In this document: one piece after another, positions 44,273 through 51,800 of the stretch
How the letters are laid out: each line of letters starts with the position of its first letter
Numbering within the stretch: position 1 is the first letter of the stretch
DNA from: Poriferisulfidus sp965221375
Lineage (GTDB): Bacteria > Pseudomonadota > Gammaproteobacteria > Poriferisulfidales > Poriferisulfidaceae
Reading direction: 5' to 3'
Assembly: GCA_965221375.1 (NCBI GenBank)
Contig: OZ244883.1
Span: 1,116,001 to 1,180,000 of the forward strand
Length of the DNA: 64,000 nt
Notes under the pieces: generated by a model
The model's input: the letters and a program-made list of their open reading frames with translations, nothing else
The model's database searches: none
What the model was told of the DNA's origin: nothing
Position numbers and translations under genes: made by a program

Positions 44273-45055
44273 CTAGTGGCTTACACCCAGGTAAGCGTCA
44301 ATCACCTTCTGATTGCTTTTCACTTCTGCTGGCGTGCCATCCCCAATCTTCTCGCCGTAGTCGAGCACAACGACATGGTCGGAAATGTCCATCACCACAC
44401 TCATGTCATGCTCAATCAGCACGATTGTGGTTCCAAACTCGCGGTTGACCTCCAGAGCAAAGCAAGCCATGTCTCTTTTCTCTTCCAGATTCATACCTGT
44501 CATGGGCTCATCCTGAAGCAGCATCACCGGCTCCGAAGCGAGGGCTCGCGCCAACTCCACACGTTTCTGCAGTCCATAGGGAAGTTTGCTCACCGGCGTT
44601 TTACGAATTTCCTGCAGATGCAGGAATTCAATAATTTCTTCGACGGCCTGACGATTTTCAATTTCTTCGCGTCGCGCCCGTCCGATGTTCAAGCCTTGCT
44701 CAACCCAGGTCGACTTGATCTTCAAATTGCGACCGGTCATGATATTTTCCAGCACGGTCATCCCCTGGAACAAGGCAATGTTTTGGAAGGTACGGGCCAT
44801 TCCCATTTCAGCAATTTTTCGAGGGCGTTTGCGCGTGCATTCCACCCCTTGAAAAATAACCCGCCCTTTTTGCGGCACATACACGCAGTTGATCACATTC
44901 AGCATGGAACTTTTGCCAGCGCCGTTCGGGCCGATCACTGCACAAATCTCGCCCTTTCTGACATTGAAGCTGATGTCATCCAAGGCCGTCACACCACCGA
45001 ACGCCAGGGTGATGTTATGAATTTCCAGAATCTGCTCGTGCTCAGCCATGTTCAA
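44273..45055 (-). CDS. livG: ABC transporter ATP-binding protein, LivG type
   Basis: A 260-residue nucleotide-binding subunit. Walker A is GPNGAGKSSM. The signature position reads LPYGLQKRVELARAL, as is normal for LivG rather than LSGGQ, and Walker B/Glu is VMLLQDEPMTGMN. The start overlaps the AMP-ligase stop by 4 bases (ATGA), tying the ligase to the importer. An alternative in-frame ATG lies 6 bases on. Confidence 0.9.
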   Translation of the reverse strand: MNMAEHEQILEIHNITLAFGGVTALDDISFNVRKGEICAVIGPNGAGKSSMLNVINCVYVPQKGRVIFQGVECTRKRPRKIAEMGMARTFQNIALFQGMTVLENIMTGRNLKIKSTWVEQGLNIGRARREEIENRQAVEEIIEFLHLQEIRKTPVSKLPYGLQKRVELARALASEPVMLLQDEPMTGMNLEEKRDMACFALEVNREFGTTIVLIEHDMSVVMDISDHVVVLDYGEKIGDGTPAEVKSNQKVIDAYLGVSH

Positions 45056-46914
45056 ACGTTCTCCAATCGAATGGTGTACGAGCGATTGTCCACCGCGTCT
45101 TCATAAGTGTACTCCGTCGCTTCACTATACAGGGCGTCGATGAGTTCTCTTTGTTGCTCGGCAATCGTCGCCCAGCGCAGTTTGCGTGACATGGAGATTT
45201 CTCCGGTACGCTCCCGGAATTCCCGATTGAGAATCGCAAAGCGACGCACCTGCATCCCCCGGGTCTGTTCATCTTCCGCCAACAACGCATTGACTTCGTG
45301 CATTTGTGCACGAATCAGATCCTGCACTTCGGCATGCGCCGTCAAATCCGCATATCCGGTATAGCGCAGGTTGCGTCGGTCTGCCCATGTCTGCGTGATG
45401 ACACCATCCACGGAAATAATCGCCGCTACTGAGTCGCGGCTGTCTCCGAAAGCAATCGCATACTTGATAAAGGGCGAAGAACGCAGTTTGCTTTCCACCA
45501 CTTCCGGTTGAAACGCACTCCCGTTGGTCAAGGCGCCTCGCCGGTGAATTTTGCCCTGCACATGGAGGCGGCCTTCGGCATCGATATGACCCACATCAGA
45601 GGTGCGGACCCAACCATCCTCGGTCACCCGTCGAGCCGTCTCTTCCGGATTCTTGTAAATGCCTTTCATGCGCCCGGCGCTTCGAAACCAAATCTCACTG
45701 TTCTCATCCACCCGCAATTCCGTATTAGGCAGAGGTTGACCCACCGATTCGGAATTCCAGTCTTCTCCCATCTGCACGGTCAGACAGGCATTGCTTTCGG
45801 TCAATCCGTAGGTTTCACGCAAATCGATGCCAATCGCCCGGAAAAAATGAAAAACGGTCGGTGCAATCACCTGACTGCCGCACAAGGCCAAGCGAATGTT
45901 GCTCAAGCCGTAGACATTGCGAAACGGATTGAAGGTCGTGATGCGAGCCAAACCGGCCAATAGTCGCACCAGGAACGGGGCCGGTTTGTCGTCAATGTGA
46001 TAACGGACCTCGTTCATCACCGCCTGATACGCCCACTTGTAGATTTGGGTATCCACAGCCTCTGCGCTCTCAATTCGATTGGAAGCGTGCGTGAAAATGT
46101 ACTTGTATACATAGGCCGGCCCATACATCACGGTCGGCCCAATTTCCTGCATGTTCTCCAGCACGGTCTCTTCACTTTCCGGACAGTTCATGCAGCAGCC
46201 GGAGGTCATCGTCAACGCATAAGCAAAAGTCAAATCCCCAACTGAAGAAAGGGGCAAATAGGCCATCACATTATCTTTGGGGGTAATGGATTTGCACTCT
46301 ACGATGCCGCGAGCGGTTGCGATCAGGCCTTCTTGTGAAAGTTCCACCAGGCAGGAGTTCGGGCTGGATCCCGACGTCGACACAATCGCTGCACATTGAT
46401 CGGCCTGGAGTTGGGTTTGTAAATCTTGAAGATAGTCTGTTGAAGGTTCGATGCCTTCCAAAATGGTATCCAGCAAGACCATTTCGGAATGTTGATAACC
46501 GTCCATGCCTCGGGGGTTGCTGTAATAAATCTCACGCACACGCCCTTGACCACATTCCAGCAAGGCATCAACATGTTGCTGTTCTACCGACATCACGAGC
46601 TCGACATCCGCACCTTCCACCAAAGTCTTCAAATCGATTCCATAAGTGCTGGTACTGATCGGCACCACCACGGCCCCCAAACTGTGGGCGGCCAAATAAG
46701 TTACGTACATGTCATCACGGTTCGGTCCGAAGACGCCGAGATGAGTCCCGGAGCCCACACCGCGTCGACTCAAGGCCTGCGCCATTACCGAAACTCGGTC
46801 GCGCAACTGCGCCCATGTCAACTCCACCCATATCCCCAAACGCTTGGAACGTATCGCAGGCGCTTGCGGTTGACGGTCCGCCTGCTCCAACAATAAAGAA
46901 AGAAACGTATCCAT
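45052..46914 (-). CDS. AMP-dependent synthetase/ligase homologue with degenerate P-loop
   Basis: A 620-residue member of the long-chain acyl-CoA synthetase group of ANL enzymes. The adenylate-binding motif ETYGLTESNACL is intact and C-terminal TGEISMSRKLRW keeps the lysine region. However, the glycine/Thr-rich P-loop, usually TSGTTGxPKG, reads TSGSSPNSCLV and lacks the Pro-Lys-Gly end, and the GWxxTGD motif reads GWVRTSD. Typical members activate carboxylic acids with ATP and load CoA; here the enzyme may be altered or inactive. It is first in the Liv-type operon and overlaps livG, so a substrate shared with the importer (a fatty, dicarboxylic or aromatic acid) is likely. Confidence 0.85.
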   Translation of the reverse strand: MDTFLSLLLEQADRQPQAPAIRSKRLGIWVELTWAQLRDRVSVMAQALSRRGVGSGTHLGVFGPNRDDMYVTYLAAHSLGAVVVPISTSTYGIDLKTLVEGADVELVMSVEQQHVDALLECGQGRVREIYYSNPRGMDGYQHSEMVLLDTILEGIEPSTDYLQDLQTQLQADQCAAIVSTSGSSPNSCLVELSQEGLIATARGIVECKSITPKDNVMAYLPLSSVGDLTFAYALTMTSGCCMNCPESEETVLENMQEIGPTVMYGPAYVYKYIFTHASNRIESAEAVDTQIYKWAYQAVMNEVRYHIDDKPAPFLVRLLAGLARITTFNPFRNVYGLSNIRLALCGSQVIAPTVFHFFRAIGIDLRETYGLTESNACLTVQMGEDWNSESVGQPLPNTELRVDENSEIWFRSAGRMKGIYKNPEETARRVTEDGWVRTSDVGHIDAEGRLHVQGKIHRRGALTNGSAFQPEVVESKLRSSPFIKYAIAFGDSRDSVAAIISVDGVITQTWADRRNLRYTGYADLTAHAEVQDLIRAQMHEVNALLAEDEQTRGMQVRRFAILNREFRERTGEISMSRKLRWATIAEQQRELIDALYSEATEYTYEDAVDNRSYTIRLENV

Positions 46915-47023
46915 GAATTGCGTGGTGGTGACCCTTAGTTAAGCAAAACCCGTCCTCGTTGCTACCGGCATTTGCCTAAAGGACTAATGGGGGCGCATTA
47001 TACCCCAAAGTGGAGTGATGGCA

Positions 47024-47485
47024 TCAACGTCGCGCTTGAAAGAAATTTTGTAAGCGGGCTGCGCAGAGCTCCGCGCAAACACCCGAGACGACCTCAAATT
47101 GGTGATTGAGAAATCCCAGCGTCCGGGCGTCAAACGCGCCCCCCAGGCAGCCGGCTTTCGGATCCACAGCGCCGAATACCAAGCGTGCCACCCGAGCCTG
47201 CACCGCGGCACCGACACACATCAGGCACGGCTCCAGCGTGACATACAAAGTCGCACCTGTTAAACGATAATTGCCGACACGGGCGCCCGCATCACGCAAG
47301 GCCACAATTTCGGCATGTGCGGTTGCATCCGCATCCTGAATACTCCGGTTGTAGCCTGTCCCAATAATCGCATCGTCGTGCACCAGCACCGCCCCCACCG
47401 GCACCTCTCCCTCGGCAGCCGCTTGGTCCGCCAGTGCCAATGCCTTGTGCATCCATAGCTCATCGTTGGTTTGTGTAGATGTCAT
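47024..47485 (-). CDS. tadA: tRNA-specific adenosine deaminase
   Basis: Deaminates A34 to inosine in tRNA-Arg(ACG); essential in most bacteria. The 153-residue protein shows GEVPVGAVLV, the zinc/catalytic ATAHAEIVALRDA (His-Ala-Glu) and TLEPCLMCVGA (PCxxC). Its first residues (QTNDELWMHKALALAD) match a truncated copy about 1.9 kb away, beyond the hipBA genes. In related gammaproteobacteria tadA lies near guaA; here hipBA and a methyltransferase gene intervene. Confidence 0.95.
   Translation of the reverse strand: MTSTQTNDELWMHKALALADQAAAEGEVPVGAVLVHDDAIIGTGYNRSIQDADATAHAEIVALRDAGARVGNYRLTGATLYVTLEPCLMCVGAAVQARVARLVFGAVDPKAGCLGGAFDARTLGFLNHQFEVVSGVCAELCAARLQNFFQARR
47439..47474. repeat. Direct repeat, left copy (tadA 5' end)
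   Basis: This 36-base piece of the intact tadA 5' end matches 49322-49357 in the same orientation at about 30 of 36 positions. The two copies flank the hipBA cassette like the ends of an inserted element. Confidence 0.75.
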
Positions 47486-47552
47486 ACCCGCTGGATTTTA
47501 AACGACTCCAAAAAAATAATTTAACGGGATGGGTTTTGTGCAGGTCTAGCAT

Positions 47553-48812
47553 TTAAGCAAGAGAAAGCGCCTCTCTGAGGTCATCATGCTCGAAGGCCGA
47601 GGCCATACGATCAATCTCTGCTTTTGCAAGACCCATCCGCATTGCCTCTTCACGCCAAGTTGCCACGGCCTGCCCCACTTCGGCGGCAATAGTTCGTGCC
47701 TTATTTTCATCCAGTTCAAAGTAACCAGTCACACTCCTCGCCAGGCCGAGCGAGGCCGAGGTGTTATCGAGATCAATAGCCGTCGTCAGAATTCGCGGCT
47801 TGATGTCTGTAGGTGTCGGATTGAGATCATAAGCTGGAGCCAATCGCCAACCGCCCGCATCGGCATGAAGAAAAGCATGATTGCGTAAATGGTCATCGGT
47901 ATTGGAAATCAGAATATTGAAAACGATACGTCGCCAAAGATTATGCATATCCTGTTTTGGGCTTGCGCCATAGCGGCGCAACGCATCAACAAATTCCAGA
48001 TAACTGCGCGATTCATTATCGCTGGCCCCCAACATGCTCATGGCAGAAAGAAAGGGGATGCGCTGATCTTGCATCCGATCGAAGCGACGCAATAGCAGTA
48101 CCGGCTTGTTCGCGACAGGCTCAATGCGCCAATCCGGTATCGGGATGCCGGCTTTTGCCGCAAGCCGAAGCGCGACCGCCTCCCACAAGACCACATTATT
48201 CTCATCGTCTTTATGCGGAAACTTGACAATCGCCAGATGCCCATCCCGATCACGAACGGATGCTTTGGGACGCGTCCCGCCCAATGACGAACCGGGCGCC
48301 AACAACAGTCGCAGATCCTCGTCGCTGTCCGTATCACCCGCAACATGCTCCGCTGCCGAAAGTAATCGCGGCAAATCAATCAGAGGTGGGATGCAAGCAC
48401 CTTCATATTCAGCAAGAAATGGACCCTCCTCCCGTCTGGAGAAGCGCAAAGCGCCCAGGCGGGCTTCATCATCGACCATGAGCAGGTAGTCAATCTCCAT
48501 CAAGGTCCGCGGCGTCTCGCCCGCGCGTTCTGCTCGGCGCCGTTCTGCCCGACGCATCAGAACCCGTCCCCAACGGTCCGGAGCTGAGTCACCTATGGCG
48601 CCATAGAGGGGTCTACCTGGAGGTGTATGGAAAGGACCCGCGCCAAGCATGAGAGCCGGCTCCAGTGAGAAATGCTCGGCATCCTCAATCCAACTTGAAT
48701 CATATTCGAAGGTGGAGCTTTCTTTGCTCTTGCGTACATGGGCCCACAGTCTCCCGACCAAATGCGGCGCGCCCGCAATATCCATGTAGACAAGCACTTC
48801 TGTTTCCATCAC
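47553..48812 (-). CDS. hipA: HipA-family serine/threonine kinase toxin
   Basis: A 419-residue HipA protein. Seen: the N-terminal HipA_N-like part (GRLWAHVRKSKESSTFEYDSSW, PDRWGRVL), the glycine-rich loop LAPGSSLGGTRPKASV with ATP lysine in AIVKFP, VLLLRRFDR, the catalytic NILISNTDDHLRNHAFL, and the metal motif PAYDLNP. HipA kinases phosphorylate a tRNA synthetase (GltX in E. coli) and slow growth; the target here is unknown. It overlaps hipB by 4 bases, with hipB first, as in typical HipBA modules. Confidence 0.92.
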   Translation of the reverse strand: MMETEVLVYMDIAGAPHLVGRLWAHVRKSKESSTFEYDSSWIEDAEHFSLEPALMLGAGPFHTPPGRPLYGAIGDSAPDRWGRVLMRRAERRRAERAGETPRTLMEIDYLLMVDDEARLGALRFSRREEGPFLAEYEGACIPPLIDLPRLLSAAEHVAGDTDSDEDLRLLLAPGSSLGGTRPKASVRDRDGHLAIVKFPHKDDENNVVLWEAVALRLAAKAGIPIPDWRIEPVANKPVLLLRRFDRMQDQRIPFLSAMSMLGASDNESRSYLEFVDALRRYGASPKQDMHNLWRRIVFNILISNTDDHLRNHAFLHADAGGWRLAPAYDLNPTPTDIKPRILTTAIDLDNTSASLGLARSVTGYFELDENKARTIAAEVGQAVATWREEAMRMGLAKAEIDRMASAFEHDDLREALSLA

Positions 48813-49180
48813 GCCTTGTCCTTGTTGCGATCATCGGGGCGGGTGGAGCTGAATTTGCTCCGGCGCGATCTGCGAATGCGCTGCGGTAAACGCTGTTCTT
48901 CGAGCCCAAGACCCACTGCGTCCGTTGTAACGTCCGCCAATTCACCCAATCGCTCCGCCATTCCCAAAACAAAGAGCACATTGGCGTAGTTCCCAAGAGA
49001 AACGCCCGGGTCTCCCTTTTCGATTTTGTTCAGGGTCGTCCGGCTGATAGAAGCCCTTTCCGCCATGATGGCGGTAGGAATGCGCCGCCTGAGTCGGGCA
49101 TCTCGAATATCCTGGCCGAGCTTACGCAGAGCCCGCCGGACCGGAATCGGCAACATCAAATCCAGTTGCGTTTCTCTCAT
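48809..49180 (-). CDS. hipB: HipB-like helix-turn-helix antitoxin
   Basis: A 123-residue DNA-binding protein with an HTH_3/XRE domain (about 15-75: LGQDIRDARLRRRIPTAIMA, ERASISRTTLNKIEKGDPGV, LFVLGM) and a basic C-terminal tail. Family members bind HipA and repress their own operon. Two palindromes lie upstream; the nearer one starts 5 bases before the start codon, a sensible autorepression site. Confidence 0.9.
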   Translation of the reverse strand: MRETQLDLMLPIPVRRALRKLGQDIRDARLRRRIPTAIMAERASISRTTLNKIEKGDPGVSLGNYANVLFVLGMAERLGELADVTTDAVGLGLEEQRLPQRIRRSRRSKFSSTRPDDRNKDKA

Positions 49181-49184
49181 TTTT

Positions 49185-49233
49185 CGTCCATTTTTATAAT
49201 CACAATATATATTATTGTATATAATAATGGACG
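49185..49233. promoter_or_regulatory. Palindromic hipBA operator region 1
   Basis: Arms CGTCCATTTTTATA (49185-49198) and TATAATAATGGACG (49220-49233) pair at 13 of 14 positions; a nested CAATA/TATTG repeat is at 49203-49217. The region is A+T-rich and lies directly before hipB, so it should hold both promoter and HipB sites. Confidence 0.7.
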
Positions 49234-49277
49234 ATATGTATATCTATTTCCTGCCCTTTCCAACTCTAAATATAACT

Positions 49278-49301
49278 TTACGTCTATTATATTAGACGTA
49301 A
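49278..49301. promoter_or_regulatory. Palindromic hipBA operator region 2
   Basis: Perfect 9-bp arms TTACGTCTA and TAGACGTAA around a 6-base TTATAT centre (22 of 24 symmetric). The half-site CGTCTA/TAGACG resembles CGTCCA/TGGACG of region 1, about 98 bases upstream of hipB. A second binding site for the same regulator is likely. Confidence 0.65.
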
Positions 49302-49314
49302 TATGATTTTATAC

Positions 49315-49389
49315 CTAGAATAATGCCTTGCGCATCCACAACTCATCGCGGGTCTGTAGGGTGTCCTCAAAACCTTTCGTCAATGCCAT
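49315..49389 (-). pseudogene. tadA: Truncated 5' end of a tadA copy
   Basis: On the minus strand an ATG at 49389 opens a 24-codon frame containing QTRDELWMRKAL, which matches QTNDELWMHKAL at the start of intact tadA; the similarity stops at KAL and a TAG follows two codons later. It lies on the guaA side of hipBA. It is too short to be functional and is read as what remains of the original tadA start after the hipBA segment came in with a replacement 5' end. Confidence 0.75.
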
Positions 49390-49438
49390 CCTGTCATCTC
49401 TTGTCGCTTCCGAGCGAACATCATGAGACGTGGACATA

Positions 49439-50128
49439 TCAATAGTGAAAATCGCTCTTCTTCAATCTGAAAAACACAAAAAGATTTACGTCTGTCACCG
49501 GCACAAACAAAGGGAAGTAACTGCCTTTTACATTTGTGTAAGCCCTCATGATTCGGATCAGGTTTTGGCAAGAATTGACATGTTCCCGAGTCATCATCAA
49601 ATCAATATCTCTCGACGACTTCCCATGCAACCTCATTGCTTTTTTTCTGCCGACCAGCTGCCCGAGTCTCCACGCCCAGCCCGGGTCACAAGGAATCGCG
49701 ATATCTAACTGACCCTCTTCCTCCAACAGACCCACCCATTTCAGCAGGGTCCCCTCCGGGTCATCTACATGCTCCCATACATGCGAAGCAATAACTCTTG
49801 AAAACAACATCCCTTTTTCACTGAAGAATTTGTAGTCCGGATCCTCCTCAAAGAAATGTTTCTTAATCTCCATATCCGAAATGTCGGTGTTTTTATCAAA
49901 AACCTCGTGCGAATCACTCATCCAATATTCCTCAACACCTTCCAGAGAAACCACCGAACCATGGGGTTTCGCGGCACCGCCTATTTCCAAAATCTTTCTG
50001 TTGACTTCGTTGGGAACATTTTTCGACAGGATTCGATGGTTTTGACGCATCGCCAATCCCTGCAGACCTGTATACAAGTAGTCATCGTATACATCGAAAT
50101 GAAAATTCTTTTTTTCTGTAGAAATCAC
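49439..50128 (-). CDS. SAM-dependent methyltransferase-like protein
   Basis: A 229-residue class I methyltransferase-like protein. ILEIGGAAKPHG fits SAM motif I, and MLFSRVIASHVWEHVDDPEGTLLKWVGLLEEEGQLDIAIP resembles motifs III-IV of methyltransf_11/25 proteins. The substrate is unknown. The gene is A+T-richer than guaA or tadA and lies between guaA and the tadA remnant, so it is probably an acquired gene. No partner gene is visible. Confidence 0.65.
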   Translation of the reverse strand: MISTEKKNFHFDVYDDYLYTGLQGLAMRQNHRILSKNVPNEVNRKILEIGGAAKPHGSVVSLEGVEEYWMSDSHEVFDKNTDISDMEIKKHFFEEDPDYKFFSEKGMLFSRVIASHVWEHVDDPEGTLLKWVGLLEEEGQLDIAIPCDPGWAWRLGQLVGRKKAMRLHGKSSRDIDLMMTREHVNSCQNLIRIMRAYTNVKGSYFPLFVPVTDVNLFVFFRLKKSDFHY

Positions 50129-50241
50129 GAGTGCCCTTCCGCTGAATTGCGCAGGATATAGCTTTTATTTTACTTAACCAACACCATGCCAATAAATCCA
50201 CATATCCCCAAGACTATGGGCAAAGATCGCGCTATTGCCTG

Positions 50242-51798
50242 TCACTCCCATTCCACCGTCGCCGGCGGTTTGCTGGAGATGTCATAGCACACGCGCGCAA
50301 TGCCATCCACTTCATTAATAATGCGTCGGGCGCAGCGGTCGAGAAATTCATCCGGCAAGCGCGCCCAACGGGCGGTCATAAAATCCTGTGTCTCTACCGC
50401 ACGCAAACTGACAACGTAATCGTAACGGCGCCCATCGCCCATGACGCCGACCGCCCGCACCGGTAAAAACACCACAAAGGCTTGTGCAACCTGATCATAG
50501 AGATCAGCGGCATGCAACTCCTCGATGAAAATACGATCGGCCGCGCGCGCCAATTCCGCATATTCGGCTCGCACTTCACCCAGAATGCGCACCGCCAGTC
50601 CCGGTCCCGGGAACGGATGACGACCGATCAATTCCGCCGGCAACCCCAGCACCCGACCGATTCGCCGCACCTCATCCTTGAACAATTCGCGCAACGGCTC
50701 CACCAACTTCAGATGCAACGTCTCGGGCAGCCCTCCGACGTTGTGGTGCGATTTAATTAAATGAGCCTTGTTGGTCGCAGCAGCAGCAGATTCGATTACA
50801 TCCGGGTAAATCGTGCCCTGAGCCAACCAGCGCACATTGGGCAGTTGCTCGGCCTCCTCCTGAAACACATGAATAAATTCACGACCGATAATCCGTCGTT
50901 TCTCTTCGGGCTCCTCGACACCGGCCAATGCCTGAAGGAACCGTTCCCGTGCATTGACCTGGCGTACTTGGACGCCGAGTTCCCCGAAGGTTTGCATGAC
51001 CTGCTCCGCCTCTCCGGCACGCAGCAGACCGTTATCCACGAACACACAGGTTAATTGCGAGCCGATGGCCCGACCCAGCAACGCCGCCACCACCGAGGAG
51101 TCCACACCTCCCGACAACGCCAGCACCACTCCGTCTTCTCCCACTTGGGCACGTACTGCCTCGATGCGGTCCTCCACAATCGCGTCCGGCTGCCACAGGC
51201 CATGACACTGGCATTGCGTGCGAACAAAATGCTCGATTAATCGGGGACCCCCGGGGGTGTGCGTGACTTCCGGATGAAACTGCAGACCAAACCAGGGCTT
51301 GGATTCGTGGGCAATTGCCGCGATGGGTACGCTTTCCGTCGCCGCCAACACCCGAAAACCTTCCGGCAAGGTGTCGACATGATCGCCATGCGACATCCAT
51401 ACCGGTACTGAGTCTTCCTCACCGAGGGCATCAAGTAGCGCGTGGGGTCCCTGCCGCTGCAGGGTGGCATGGCCGAATTCTCGGCGTCGACCGGCATGGA
51501 CCTGAGCCCCAAAACGCCGGGCCAAAGCCTGCATGCCGTAGCAGATTCCCAGAATCGGCACCTCCGACTCCAATACCACTTCCGGCACTGGTGGGTGAGC
51601 ATCGGAGGTGGTGGTCTCGGGGCCGCCGGACAAAATAACTCCGCGCGGCTGAAAATCACGAATCCGCTGCGGCTCTGCGTCGCAGGCGTAGATTTCGCAG
51701 TAGCAACCGGCTTCCCGGATTCGCCGTGCAATTAACTGAGCATATTGCGAGCCGAAATCCAAGACCAGGATCCGCTCCCCATGAATGTCCACCGACAC
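50242..51798 (-). CDS. guaA: GMP synthase (glutamine-hydrolysing)
   Basis: Converts XMP to GMP. The 518-residue protein has an N-terminal class I glutaminase (VLDFGSQYAQLIARRIREAGC, catalytic Cys in GICYGMQ, FGLQFHPEVTHT) and a C-terminal ATP-pyrophosphatase with the P-loop ALSGGVDSSVVAALL and the GMPS dimerisation end (VNEVDGIARVCYDISSKPPATVEWE). It lies 2 bases after guaB in the classic guaBA order. Confidence 0.97.
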   Translation of the reverse strand: MSVDIHGERILVLDFGSQYAQLIARRIREAGCYCEIYACDAEPQRIRDFQPRGVILSGGPETTTSDAHPPVPEVVLESEVPILGICYGMQALARRFGAQVHAGRRREFGHATLQRQGPHALLDALGEEDSVPVWMSHGDHVDTLPEGFRVLAATESVPIAAIAHESKPWFGLQFHPEVTHTPGGPRLIEHFVRTQCQCHGLWQPDAIVEDRIEAVRAQVGEDGVVLALSGGVDSSVVAALLGRAIGSQLTCVFVDNGLLRAGEAEQVMQTFGELGVQVRQVNARERFLQALAGVEEPEEKRRIIGREFIHVFQEEAEQLPNVRWLAQGTIYPDVIESAAAATNKAHLIKSHHNVGGLPETLHLKLVEPLRELFKDEVRRIGRVLGLPAELIGRHPFPGPGLAVRILGEVRAEYAELARAADRIFIEELHAADLYDQVAQAFVVFLPVRAVGVMGDGRRYDYVVSLRAVETQDFMTARWARLPDEFLDRCARRIINEVDGIARVCYDISSKPPATVEWE

Positions 51799-51800
51799 AA

